Origin: Cytospora piceicola
Lineage: Eukaryota; Ascomycota; Sordariomycetes; Diaporthales; Cytosporaceae
NCBI GenBank assembly: GCA_023375675.1
Contig: JALQBC010000037.1
Span: 186,001 to 250,000, forward strand
Length of the DNA stretch: 64,000 bases
Reading direction: 5' to 3'
Positions 42,894 through 55,667 of this stretch are shown piece by piece; position 1 is the stretch's first letter, and each line of letters begins with the position of its first letter. The notes under the pieces were generated by a model, which was not told the DNA's origin, searched no databases, and worked only from the letters and a program-made list of their open reading frames with translations. Position numbers and translations under genes: made by a program.

Positions 42894-44460
42894 CTAAACG
42901 GCAAGCATCTGCGGCAAAAGGATCTCGTTATACTGCCACAAAACGGTCTGATAATTGGACGAGAATGCGGCGCCCGTGTACCAAGTGGACCGCAGGCCCT
43001 GGAGCCCAAGGAGGTCTTGGATGAATCCTGCTTGGAGATCCTCCGCGGACACACTGTCGTGCATAGGCCCATGCTCTGAGAAAGCCTCGAACGTGAGACC
43101 TGTTTGATTGCTGGCTGCGAGTATGCCCGATTCGACTAGTGTCTTGAAGTCTCTCTGAACCAACACCTTGGCATCTTCGGGGCCCAACTGCTCATCGCCG
43201 ACCATAATGACACGGAACAGGTCTGAGTCGTAATCCACACAGCCAAAGCTGGAGGTGAAGTTGTAATCCGGGTACGCCTTGAAGTTGTTATCGCTGGCAG
43301 CAGACGGTAGATTGATCACGCTGTAATTCGTCGGAAGCGATGGATTGGACACGATGGCCGTATACTCGCGGGCGAAGTGGAGCTTACTGAACACTTCTTC
43401 CTCGTGCCTGTCCAAGTCAAAAGCAGCCAGCTTTCTTGCCACGGGTTCAATGGCAATGAGTAGTTTCTTGCCGTTGATAATGGTCACCTGTCCAGACACC
43501 AAATTCCGCACCGTTACGACCACGCCGTTGTCCGAGCGGGTTGAGTCGATTGCACGAGTGTTGTAGTACACCTTGTCACCCAAGAACTCTGATATGGCAT
43601 CGTACAAGTCCTGGTTCCGTCCCGAAGACGGTGAGAAAGACGTTTGTGTGCCAATTATGAGGCGAGCCATCTGAGCCCCGAAAGCCTGCATCACTGGCAT
43701 CGTCATCTTGTTCAAAATATCGCCCATGCCCAGGCCTGTTGTTGAAAACAGAAGAGGTAAGGCATCAGCGAAGCTGTATTTCTCGACAAAGTCGCCGAAG
43801 TTCATGAGCAAGTCGTCTGGGATATCACTAGCATTGGGGAAGTTCCAATATCCTGGAACAAGCACTTTTACATTAGAGTTAGTGAACGTTCGAGGAAAGT
43901 GTATATGAACCTGGGGCGGGCATTTTACTTACTATCCTCATACTTCTCCGCAATGGCCAGATACGAATCAAGAGCTGTAAGCTCCTCGTCCCATGACGGG
44001 CCAGTGTAGTTTGTTATGAGTTGGCCCGTCTTGAAGTCGGCGTAGATATAGGCCAATTCAGGGCTCTCTCTGGCGCTGACAGGAATATCAAAGCGATCAA
44101 AGAAGCCCGATGCATTGCCGTAATCGGTGAATGTCATGACACCGAAGTCGTACGGCTTGTCCGTGACCGGATCTGTGTAGCTGTCGACCGCACCGCCCTG
44201 GATTGAAGTGTCGTGAGTCAACCCGAACCTTGATGTTCCGCCTCATGGTGTATTACAACAAAAGATCTTACTAGATTGGACTGTTTCTCGATGACCACAA
44301 CATCCTGGCCGTAGTCCGTAAGCCGTACAGCAGCATGCGATCCCGAAGCACCTCCGCCAATGATGATCACATCGGTATTAACCACAGTGGCGTTGGTGCT
44401 ATTGCGCGTGACCAAGAGGCCGCCGGTCCGAAGGAGGGCATCTTTGATCGAAGTCATCAT
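42894..44460 (-). CDS. FAD-dependent oxidoreductase (flavin amine-oxidase-like)
   Basis: Rossmann-fold FAD enzyme. Exons 44272-44460, 43933-44197 and 42894-43852 give 470 residues. The dinucleotide-binding motif is DVIIIGGGASGSHAAVRLTD, followed by VVVIEKQSNL; across the first intron the chain continues GGAVDSYTDPVTDKPYDFGV, the usual position of the second FAD contact. Further blocks are DFVEKYSFADALPLLF and GVVVTVRNLVSGQVTIINGK. The C-terminal part has many Asn-x-Ser/Thr sites, which would suit a secreted form. The ATG at 44460 gives a short N-terminus without a clear signal peptide, so an upstream exon may be missing. The family includes the beta-cyclopiazonate dehydrogenase-type oxidases of fungi; substrate unknown. 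Confidence 0.85.
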
Positions 44461-47400
44461 GAAGGTAAAGATGGAGGAATAGGGCACCACCAAGGTTCCA
44501 TGGCAGTGCAGAGAAGCGACATTCTTTACCCCCCTTCTTGATAACAGAACGGGCAACCCCTCCCTCCAGCGTATGCTATGATGAAGTGGCGCATTTGAAT
44601 CTGACAAGAAGTTGCTTCCTTTCTTGACTCAGCTAAATCCATCTATTGATCAGTCAGACCCAAAACATCATTGGCCCCCAGGTTATGAGCCAGGAATCTA
44701 GACTCACCGCTCGATGACCCCAGTCGTGCTCTAACCCATCTTTAGTATTGATTACGCCCGGTAGAGGACGCCAGTCGCCTATTTGGATCTGCTAATGCAC
44801 ACCTATCTCATCGGGCTGCTTCCTCTGCAAACTCTATTTGTCAGCTTGAGTAAGACAAGCAGTCATTTCGCCATCGTTGGCACAAACTGTTAGACGACTT
44901 GCGTGAAGGCTTTTCAAGAGACTGTGAACAAGCGTCTCACTCTTTCTCTTGTGTTCGGCATTCCTCCCTGAGATTTCCATACCTCACCAATCCATGATAC
45001 TCTTAATCTCAAATATGAGAGTATCCTTTTCCAGATCAAGAGCTGTTTTGTGATAACGTCTCCAGCCCATAACTCGCCGTCCCTCACCCGTGATGCACCC
45101 AATCCATATGCCCACCACGTAATCTTCCTATCCCCTGTTCACGCACGTAACTCGTACGCATCTCTCGCATCATCGAGCTCTCTTGAATTATATCTTGGTG
45201 TTGAGAAACTCGTACCATTCAAGCCTGAAATATCGGGCCCTCCACCGGCTGGTCTGCTTCATCGACCCCGTCGTCGAGGCCCGACTCACCTGCAGTCGCT
45301 GCATCACGAGGTTCATCCAAGCATCCGGACGTCGGTATGGTTGCCACAGACCCGCGAGCCATGTAGTTAACAAGCATCCCATCCATGTACTTGGAAATTG
45401 GACTCATGAGCTGCGAATCCTTCTTATCTCAGTCGCACCCTCCACCTCCCCAGGCCCACAGCCGGCCATGTCGCGGGCATGGATATGCCGGAGATCTAAA
45501 GATTCGCCCCTGTCAGCGACATGTCGGGCCCAGTAGGCACCTCGTAACCTTCAACAACTACTTGTAGGCGGCGACTGCATCAAGCTCCCATCTTTTTTGA
45601 ATGGAAAAAGGGTGAAGCTATTTGTGAGTGAGCCGTCACCCTATCGATTTCATCTCGTGTGTGCTCTTCCTATGCCACCTTTCAAAAAATGGTCCCACGT
45701 AAGACGGACATGGACACGGCCCACGGATCCCGGCCTGCCGATACGGTCATTAGCACCTGCGTCACATTCGCCAGGACGTGATAGGTCTCGAATGTGGATG
45801 GTGAGATGTTATTTTCCGGATAAGAAGCGCTGGTCCAGCATAGGTGATAGCCGTGCTTAGGCGAGGTTAATCAAGCTAACAGATGCAGGCTGCAGGGAGC
45901 GACTGTCCGTCCTAACCAGGGGGTTATCGAGTGAACACCCCAGCTTATTCCACAGTGAAAGCGTATTTGTCCGGTAGACAACTACTGTTCTGCTAATTTG
46001 TCACTCTCCGTGACTCTCGTGAGAATCCACGCCGGGCATGTGCATTCTCAGCACAGATGCCGTCGGACCGGCATGATTTTAGGAACTACCAGCTACCGAC
46101 CATGGTCTCATTTCAGGGTTGAAACTGTGAAATTTTTCGAGATCTTTCCAGCGTGTCTGGGTCAGTCGTTGGGTTGTCTCCCCGAGGGTATGCGGCAACC
46201 GGGGCAAACGACCAACCATGACGCTAGACTGGTGAGAGTCCCACGAATAGTCGTGAATAAATTTGTGGTGCAAGTGGCGACGATCTTTCCCATTCTTGCA
46301 CCCTGCCCACCCTACTATGTAGTTACATCGTACAAGTCAGTCGCATTGGAAAGGCGTGGTCGTATGGCTTACCATGGCCGTCACGGGAAAGCACCTGGGC
46401 GGGTTCCTTGCTCTCGAAAATTCCCTCCACCTCCTGAACATCACGTCGTCAATGAACAAATGGATCCAAGAAATCGTGCAAACAGTGCACGATGCGTGTG
46501 CATGTTTACGGCCACAGAAAAAACAGACCCATCCACGGCTTTACCCCATCCGAAAGCCCATGATGAAAGCCGATTATGTACCGTACCAAGTCATTCCAGG
46601 GTAGTATAGCAAACATACACTGTACCTACAGGCGTCGAATCCACACGGGCAGTGCCTGTCGACTGACATGTCATTGGACAGATGGGTTTTACCTAGGGAG
46701 GGTCTTGCTGAGTCGCGTTCCACATACACGTACATAGTAGTCGGCAGGGTGTGGGGTGGATGTGGGGATGAGAAAGACTCTGGACTGTCTTGACTTTTGG
46801 GGTGCCCTGGTGTCTATCATAAGCCAGTTGTTCTCATCAACAATTGGCGAAGACGAGCATGAAAACATGGAGTATGGTATGAGAAAAACCCCTTCCGTGT
46901 TTTATCCTGAAAGCGACATTGGGGTCTCTGGGCTCTGAGCTAGTTGTCGCGGTGCGAACAGTGTTGATGTCGTCTATCGGGCTAGAGGGTGGTGTTTTTA
47001 TTACTTTGAGGTTTCCACCCATCGTGGTGCTTCCACGATGTCTCCAAAAAGCTTCTGGAAGGACGGGGTGGGGGGCGTCCGTCCTTCTATTCCAAGGTTG
47101 TCTTAAGGTTGTTTCAGGCTGTGCGCATGGGACCATGGAAGAAGCCGATGTCGTGCAGCCACGTCAGGGCACAGGGCAGATATGGCAGGGATGTCTGAGC
47201 TATTCCCTGGGAGATATATCCGGCCGAAACGGACCAACAGTGTCGCCGACGACAATCGATGGTCCGAGGGCGGTATACCAGCCCTCCTATATCAGCGACA
47301 TGAACCCCCAATAAAGGCGGAATGCAGCAATTCGCAGTGGTCAGGGCGATGGGTATGATTGATATCGAATGCAAAACTGCCGTACAGTCTAGACACGGAA

Positions 47401-48102
47401 GCCGTCCTGTCCTGTAAGCACAGTGTTCGTGTCGAGCTGTATGTTTGCTATCAACAGTGACCGAGCAACGTCAGGTGATGTACCAACAGCCATACTCAAC
47501 AACATAAGACCTCAAATTAAAGCGTGAGAGAATAATTGATAGGAAAAGTAAACCATGGAATGCTCAGATGACCTATTTTACATCGATGAGTTACCGGGGA
47601 TTGAGTATTGCGTTGTTGTATCCTTGAATAGTTACTGGTTCCTTTCTCATTGATTTTGACTGCTTTGGAACATAACCGAGCTCGCAAACTGGCGTATTAT
47701 AGTGCGACCATTCCATCACCACGATGATCGTCCCTATCGTGGCTTCTGGAAACCACAGCTCTTCGAGCAAGCGTGTACGCCGGGATCCTGGTCCGAGACC
47801 GTATGTTATCCTCCTACCACGATGGCTGCTCAAATGCCACACTCTGATGTCCCTAGCACCCTGTTAACGCCATGCCTTCTCGAGGCTGTCTGTCTCTTGG
47901 CTGATCGCTAGCCACAGGACATTCGTCGTTGCAGGAGTGCATAGTGCAAGCAGTCCGCCGTCTATGAGCTGACAAGCAGCCCGTGGTCCGCGTATCCAGC
48001 GAACCAGTCAGCTGCTTGTTTCGGCCAGCCAGCGACCATCCCGTGCCCCAGTACGTCTACTAGCCTGTCAGTCGGGTCGGTCGCGGGCTGGTCACCACAC
48101 CG
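44461..48102. other. Gene desert
   Basis: About 3.6 kb without a supported gene. The longest frame, 45998-46609 on the plus strand, has no domain-like sequence or good start and was rejected. No repeat array noticed. Confidence 0.45.
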
Positions 48103-50187
48103 TCAATGATTATCCCAAGACATATCCATCCCGCTGTGACCCTGGCTCATATAGGGCTGATGGCTGAAGCTTTGTTGTCCCATATGCATCTGCTGGCTGG
48201 GCAATATGCTCCGTGCCTGACCTCCGTAGCTGCCATCACTTGATGCACTTTGCGTGTACGAGTTCTGCCGTGGGGCTACTGCCATCGGATGGTCCCTCGC
48301 CCTCGAAACGTAAGATTGGTGTGACTGTGTGTGCTGTTGCTGAGGGAGCTGAGGCCTGTTGGGGTGTGTCGGTGTATTCTCAGCAGAGAGATAACTCTCT
48401 TCACCTTCCATCTCCACATCTGCCTCAGCATCTTCATCTTCGTCTGCGTCGGCATCCCCGTCTGCATCCGCGTCGGCATCGGCGTCCTGATCAGAGTCAT
48501 CGCATGACTGTGGAGAAGGTGTACCGGCCATTGATGTTTTAGCCTCGCTGGCAGCCGTCGTTGTCGGGGCAGCCGAGCTCATCGATGACTGTCGAGGCAA
48601 TGACGATAAAGACAAGTAAGAGGCGTTTGGTGGCGAAGACTGTTGTAAATGCGATCTCTGACGGGCGTGTTGAAAATCTTGTTGTACATTCACCTGTTGA
48701 ATCATAGGGGTGGGTGGTTGGGTCGTTGTTGTTGTTGTAGGTGTCTGGGTAGGTGCAGAATGTTGATCCAAAGGCCTCTGGGCATTCAAGCCACTTGTCG
48801 CTCTGGAGGTCAAGATTACGCTCTTCCACCTATCAATGGCGGCCGATACAACTGAGTTGATGTCGGAATGGCGATCTTCAGTGCTCAACCCTACTACCCG
48901 TCGGCCACTGAGTCCTGCTTCTGCCGCTAGCTGCATCATCTTCCCGTCCATGCTCCATGTCATTGGGTTCATGAGTTTGAATTCGCGTGGCTCCTGTAGC
49001 CGGTTGAGGTGGTCAATCTGTGACTTGAAGTTGGTGTTCTCCTGTTTCATGGACTGTTGCGTCTCCTTCAGCCTGTCCACCTCTTTCTGCTTCCTTCCGA
49101 CGCTCCTTGCCAGTTCCAGAACCCACAGTTCCTGTCGGCGTGGCGGCTGAAGCTGCTCCCAGACTGAGAAGGCCGACGCCAAGTGCTCGCCTACTTGTCT
49201 TTCAAGTCTCTCAGCAGCCTTCTCGGCCTTTTGCACCGAGTCTTGGGTGTCTTCCTGGAACATCGCAGCCTGGGAAGGAGGGTAGGTTAGTTCCTCCAAC
49301 ACCGCCGTCGTGGCAGTTGCACATGAAACCTTCCATTTGCGGAACTCTTCCTGGAAGTAAGATAGAAGAGCCTCATGCTGCTTCTCCCCTGGCGGGGCGA
49401 TGGACCATGAGGTGGAGGTAGGATGTTGCGTGGATGAGAACAGAGTCGGCGGTGGCTCTAAGCACTGGAGACACAATGCTGGGAAGTCAAACGAGAGCGG
49501 GTCGAAGTCGAAAGGCATGGAATGCACATCGATTTGTTGTCTAGAACCAGGTTGTTAGTGACGACACATGAGGCGCTGGGTCGGACTGGGCAAGACTCAC
49601 TTGGCTGCTCTCCAAGAACTGATTATTTCGCGGAGCGCCAACTCGGCAGCCCTAGCCGTGTCGACGGCGTCCTGGACTCTTTGCTTCACATCGAGGGATG
49701 ATTTCATCATATGCCTGTGGAAGGCTCTCTGTGCCTCCGTCCTTCGGGTGGAATCAGGGCCTCCGCTCCCAGCTCCTGCATCAGGGATGTCGTTAATAAC
49801 CCCGGTTGTCTCCAATCGAGCAGCGAAAGGAGGTAAACCCTTGGTCAAGTCCGCAGGGGACTGGGCCTCTGTGGTCATACCTGGTGGTGATATTGCAGCA
49901 TCAGACTCGGCATCAGGACTCCTCTTAGATCCGGCTTGGCTGCCCCTTGGGGCCGAAGCGTCCCTCCTGGCTGCGCCCCTAGGCTGTCGCCTGGTAATAC
50001 TACCCCGGAGTTTCCGAATTTCGTCGACATTATGGACACCATCAGGTACCTTGGGGTTCTTCTCCTTGATATAGAGATCAAGGTGTCGGCCCAGCGAGGA
50101 GGATGTGAATGCCTGACCACAGTAGGGACAGCTCTTGTCCTTGGGGGCCTTGGTGGTGTTGTCCGCAGTCATGGTGGCTTCAGCCAT
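48103..50187 (-). CDS. Putative zinc-binding, coiled-coil and acidic-repeat protein, fungal
   Basis: Exons 49601-50187 and 48103-49540 with a 60-nt intron give 674 residues. Residues about 15-60 form an atypical finger, CPYCGQAF...LGRHLDLYIKEKNP, in which the two Cys and one His are clear but the last ligand is not; it continues PDGVHNVDEIRKLRGSITRR, a block I associate with a conserved ascomycete family. The middle contains charged helices likely to coil (QKAEKAAERLERQVGEHL and RKQKEVDRLKETQQSMKQEN). The C-terminal 250 residues are low complexity: Gln, Ser and Pro stretches, a Thr run and an acidic repeat of Asp-Ala and Asp-Glu (about 48410-48490). Nuclear location is likely, perhaps in transcription or chromatin; this is inference. 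The ATG at 50187 is the first in frame. Confidence 0.82.
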
Positions 50188-53100
50188 CCTTGTGGCGGAA
50201 CCCTGGTTGGTCAAATTCGGAGGATATCAGTGTCAGGACGGTGGACCGTAGTTTTCCGCCCACAAGATAGAGGACAAGAAAGCTTTGTGAGTGGGCGCCG
50301 AAGAAGAACCAAGGACTGGTTCTCAGGCAGCAGCGCGAGTTATTCGTCAAGTGGCCAGGTAAGTTGCAGCAGAGGAGACAGTGAGTGGACACCGGCAGCA
50401 GAAGGAGCTTGAGACAGCAAAATATGACGGCGAAATAGCGGTAAACAGTAAGCGAGAGTAAAAGTCCAAAAGAGAGAAGTCGGCTGTTCGAGTCAAAGTC
50501 GAGGTCGAGGTCGTTGCAGATGTTGTGTAGAAGCCAGGGAGATGTACTCCAGGCGAGGCAGAGAGGTCGGGAAAGCCGGTGATTTAATGAAAGTCCTGTA
50601 AGCATGGTAGAGGACGTCGATAGTGAACATCGACAGACGTCGACCCTGTTGACCCCCTATCCCTTCTCCTCCTCTTCATTGGGGCTGGGCGATGAGGCCA
50701 GGGGTGTCGGGCCGCGGTGTGCCCAGGTGCTATGAGAACAGACCGTGGAGCCGGAGCGGAGCCTAATTGACAGGTCGTACTGTGTCGCAACAGGGCGTGG
50801 AGAAGCCCGAAGGAGCGTAGAGCAGGAAGTTGATGCCCTACTGTACTGTATGGCACAGGTACAGGCGCAAGCGTAGGCGCAGGCAGAGGCAGAGGCACAG
50901 GCACAGGCCCATGCGCATGTGACGGGAAAAGAGGGTATCGGTGTCCTGGGTGCCGTTCATTCTGGAGAGGAGATGGAGGAACAGCAAAACGACCCAATTG
51001 TGCAGAGCGTATCATGCATGTGCGCGAGCGAAAATCCCCGGTATTAGACCGTGGGGTTCAGTCAACCACGCGAGGCTCGTGGTGTGTGTATGTGAGCGTG
51101 TTGTGTGGTGATGGAGTAGTATGTATCAGCAAGTGATATTCGTCGTTCTGTCTTAGGGAAGAAGCATGGGAAGCAAAAGGTAATTCGCAGCCAGTGGCCA
51201 AAAAAAGCAAGCGACTTGTGATATGTCACCCCCAGTTTAATTACCACGAGTGGCCCCAATTTAATTTCTATGTACCTAATACACAGTACCAATTCATCTG
51301 GTGGACCGTCAAGGAACTATTTCTGATGCTGAGTACCTAAGTTACCAATTCTACAGAACTGTGTGGCCAACAACTGATAATGCGAATATCAGATGAAGTG
51401 CAAGGTTTCTTCGTAATAACGGGGAGAAAGACCTGGACATTGGCCTGGTATGTTACCTACTTAGGGAGGTAATCATATCAAGGCGACGGTCGATATCCGT
51501 CAATGTTTCGAGACCCTGCAACCAATTAACAGGACTTGGGGGTGGTTCTTTTAGAAACTGAAGTACCTGGTAGGCATGTAGTGGAAGGAAGGAACATTAT
51601 GAGGAAGCCACAGACCGTGTGCCGAGTGGATGGACAAGTGGGGAGGGTGACCTGGGGGGAGGGCAGGTTGACCCACAGTTTTGGCCCTGGCGACCAGGGT
51701 TTAGGGGTCAGGGGTCAGATGACAGGAAACAGAAAGGTGTCTGGGTATATCCACAAGGCAAGGACAGGGTTATGACAGTTTAGGACCGGTACCAAACTTT
51801 TGCATCGCACCATCTACATAGGTACCTAGGTACTTGCGTTGTAGTGGCAGGAGCAATGTAACATAGATTCAGCGAAGACAACGACCACATCTTCTCCTTT
51901 TCTTTTATTTTTATTTCAAAGCAAGAGGAGCAGCTCTGCAAATAGTATCACTTAGCTACCAAAGTACATAGGTGGCGGTACTCCGTATCGTGTCGACTGT
52001 GCTACCTACCTACGACGGGTCCCCGGCCAATCCTTGAGTCGCTGTCGCCGCCAGCGATCCCATTCTCAACCGCGATTTCCAACGGTCACTAGCTTTCTGC
52101 CCATATGGTCCACTCACGAGATCGTCACGGATGCACTTTCCGTTACCTTGTATGGCCTCTCGAGCCGCCTGTTGGCTGCGGGACCGCTGGGCCCGCGAGA
52201 CTCGAAAGTGCTCAAATGCTCCATCGTCCAGCGGAACAAAAAGTAAGTAGATCCATATATTGGCATCAGGCCTCCTGGGGTGTCGCAAAGTCCTTGCCAA
52301 GTCCCGCCATCGACTGTAGTTTAGAAATAGAAGCATGTATTTCCTTTTTCACCTAGCCGATACCATCACGAGGCTTGTATCACTAACCCCTGATCCCTCC
52401 AATGGCTGTGGGACAGATCTCATCTCGCGGCGAAACCTTGGAATATAGACTATGCGCGCTCGAACCAAACCTTCACACGCTGTCACGGCCCGTGATACTA
52501 CATACAGCCGCTCAGGAGGATCATCGGGATCCAAAATGCCATCATTGGTCACATCGCCTCGTCCGTCGACAGATCCTCCACCTTCTAACCCTCTACGTTC
52601 GTCCTGTCAGGTCAGTCACAGTACATTGGCAGCTCGGTAGACATGCATCCATTCGGAATACAAACTCCGGATGTTCTCATCTCATCGAAGGCTACCTAGG
52701 TACCTACCCTAGGGTAGGCAGATTCAGACTGGATCCGCACGTCTGTGGTCTGTGCCTAGATATTACAGTAGAACACTGGCGATTCGGATGGTTGCCGCTT
52801 CCCGTCGGTCGTTAACACGGCCTTGTTATTACCTAGGTACCTTCATAGGTAGTTTGGTACCTAGGTACCAAAGTAGTTAGTCTACCTAGGTAACGACTCC
52901 AACTTGAGGGTGGTGGTGATAGTCCCAACTTCACTTCACTTCTACGCCCCTTTGCCCACATTTCCGTCCCATCTTCTGCTCCTTCTTCTGACCTGTTCGT
53001 CCACTGAGGCGGCGGCTTGCCACTGGAGTATCTTAGCAACCGGTCATCCAGGTGGCCCGTCTAGGAACGAAATTATATTCCAAAGAGATAACGACGTTGC

Positions 53101-55667
53101 CGCGCTCATTCCCCCATAACAGAGCCCTGGAGTGGGCAGCAACGCAAGATGACTGGTCAGGAACTATTCGCCGGCTGTCATCGATCATTTTTGACGATCG
53201 AGACCGGAAGCTCCTTGACTACTTCAGAATTGGGCAGGAAAAAGGAGTGGAATGGAGTAGAATTACCCTATTCGTACACTCGCATCCACACAGACAAAAC
53301 TTCGAGACCATTCCACCACATCCATGGATCCCGGACAGAACTTGGATTTTTTTTGGCTTGGGCAGCAACAGATATCGTTGGTTCCATTCGCACTGGAGTT
53401 TCTGTCTAAGTAGGAGGGGCAATACACGGGCATCAACGTGAGGGTACAGTAGCTTTGAGTTGAGGCGGCCCTGTTCGTTGCATGCAGTTTCTCAGGTACT
53501 TTTACTGTGGCTTATCATGTAGTAGCGCTCTCACAAATTTGGAACGCTCTGGTCCCGACCCTGGCCCTCCGCCCTGCTCGAACGGACGAACCCCTGGCTC
53601 GGCACCATACACACAGTACAAGCCGCGAGCGCTTGGCAGTCATGGCTTTTCTGGCAGCCTGTCAGCCTGTATACTAAATTTCCGCGACGGGCAGAAATCT
53701 TGGAAGATCCGGGAGAAAATTGGACCCTGGCCAGGAGCCCTTGTCCAGCCACGACCCACTGACAGCTGTCAACTTCCCCCGTGCAGCTAACCCGTGTCAG
53801 TTGGTCGGGAACGTACACTACACCACTCCGTACCACACTACAGACACAGGTACGTACCAGCGTACCTGGGCAGCTAGGCGGCTGATTACAGGTTATGGTA
53901 TCCCTGAAGAATAGCCTTGGAATGAACAAGGGCAGTCATGTGGACCACGGGCCCGGATATTCAATCACAATGGGCAAGACTCGAGCAATTTAAGGTTAGG
54001 CCCCGGGCCTGCATGTTGCGTACCAAAGAAACATCGCTGCAACTCTCTCACATCTCATACTCCTCATCTCATCTTGGCTTGGCCCGGCTTCCGTACGCCA
54101 CTACTACCACCTGTGTCAGTACTCAACCAGCGCGATCTTCTAGCGCAGTGGCTTGGGATGCAACCATGACAGGCATGATACACCAATGGCTGGTTCACCC
54201 ACGATCCAAGGTGGTGTTGTCGAGAACCCCTAGATCAGCGACATCGATCCATCCGCCCTCTGCCCTTGAGGGGTCTGGGGGTCTGGGGCTCCGTCCAACT
54301 GCACAGCAGCCACAGCAAATCTCGGCCGAAGTCCCCTCAAGGTTGATCATCGAACGATATTCCCCAGCTGCACGATACCACACCTGGGCACGTGCACTAG
54401 GGAGGGGAAGAGTTGCATTCTGGAGGGGCTTTCTACATGGTACCTACGTAGCATGCACCTGCAAGAAGGGGAGTCGAGCAACACCCAGACGGCGGCAACG
54501 AGGCTACACTACAACACAGTGGCCAAGGAGGCAGATCATGGTGAAATGAGATGCGAGCTCAGGAACCTGCTAAAGTCGGAATGAAGTGGATCCCATCGCC
54601 GCACAGGGTTTGAGGAACGGTGAGGCTAGGAAATTGGATATTGTGCAAGACCTCATCTTGCAACTTTCGAGTTGGCTTTCCCTCTGGAGTGTGCGATCTT
54701 CAGCTCATATTGCTTGACGGCCAGATCGACAAATGTGATCCGCGCCTCGCTGCTTTTCCAAGGTTCACCGAAGGAACCGACCAGCTGTTCCGCAGACAAG
54801 CTTCCCTCCAAGGCTGGCCTTGCACGGTGCACCAACACCACCTCGTCTGCTTTCCCCTGCCAGTGCTTTGCCTGTCAAGCGTTGTTCAAGAAGCAAATCA
54901 TCATCATCTTAATCGTCATCACCATTGACACCTGCAGCTCCAATACTCTAGACTTCGGGAATTGGGTTTCCTGCGTCCCCCACACCCACCCCTTCGGCTC
55001 CGTACTCAGAACCGTACCTGCTCCGTCGACCGGTCGCATGGGTGCTCGCCAGCGAGGCTAAAATAGCGTAGATATGAAAGTTATGTACCGTATATATGCA
55101 TGGTTGTTTGGCCCCTTCAGAGGTGTTGCTTACCCGTAGTTCTGCCGCCGTTGCTTTCAAATCACACGGATGCCTCTCCGGCCGCTCATATCTCTCAAGC
55201 TCGTGGCACCGAAAAGACCTTGCAAGTGGAAACCCTTAGCTATGTATCGGCAGACACAGTAGAGAAACGAACGAGGTGGCATAGTTGTGCCAGTTGATAT
55301 GCCATCCGGTGCAACCCTTCGTTGACTTCCAGGCGCATCTCCCGAGGGGATGTCCCGACCAGATTCACCGATGACTAAGCATTACCAAATCAGGTACCAG
55401 CCAAAGTGTCCCTGACATATGTGGCGCAAGCTTTCCCACAGCACGAGCCACGCCTGTCTTACCTAATCTGATTGGAAGCTTCTCTAACTGAAGTTCGCGA
55501 ACGGAACCTGAGTGCAACTTCCCGCCCGCGACTGCCCGTCTTCGATCCGTCACGCCTCCACTGTCGCAACCTTCCTCAACGGCACAACAACCTCGGTTGA
55601 GGTTCGACATCTGCTTCTTTGCCAATATAACGCCCACAAGCAGCTTGCGCCAAATTAAAGGACAAAG
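50188..55667. other. 5.5-kb gene desert with clustered palindromes
   Basis: No supported gene on either strand. Contents noted are a G/A/C-rich hexamer-like tract at about 50872-50915 (agg-cac and agg-cag units) and a cluster of TACCTAGGTA palindromes between 51.8 and 52.9 kb. The left end holds the promoter of the zinc-binding gene, the right end that of the HP1 gene. Confidence 0.5.
51823..52892. repeat. Cluster of the 10-bp palindrome TACCTAGGTA
   Basis: Exact copies at 51823-51832, 52693-52702, 52830-52839, 52858-52867 and 52883-52892, with many partial copies between them (for example CATAGGTA and CCTACCCTAGGGTAGG). Two more exact copies occur outside, at 24514-24523 and 31543-31552. 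All are intergenic. Confidence 0.9.

Noticed and set aside
45998..46609. Open frame of 203 codons on the plus strand
   Set aside because: No domain-like blocks, no biased composition of a real protein and no good start context. Its length is tolerable by chance in a 3.6-kb desert.
50584..51015. Minus-strand frame rich in Pro and Val repeats
   Set aside because: Produced by a simple hexamer-like tract near 50872-50915; there is no other protein feature.
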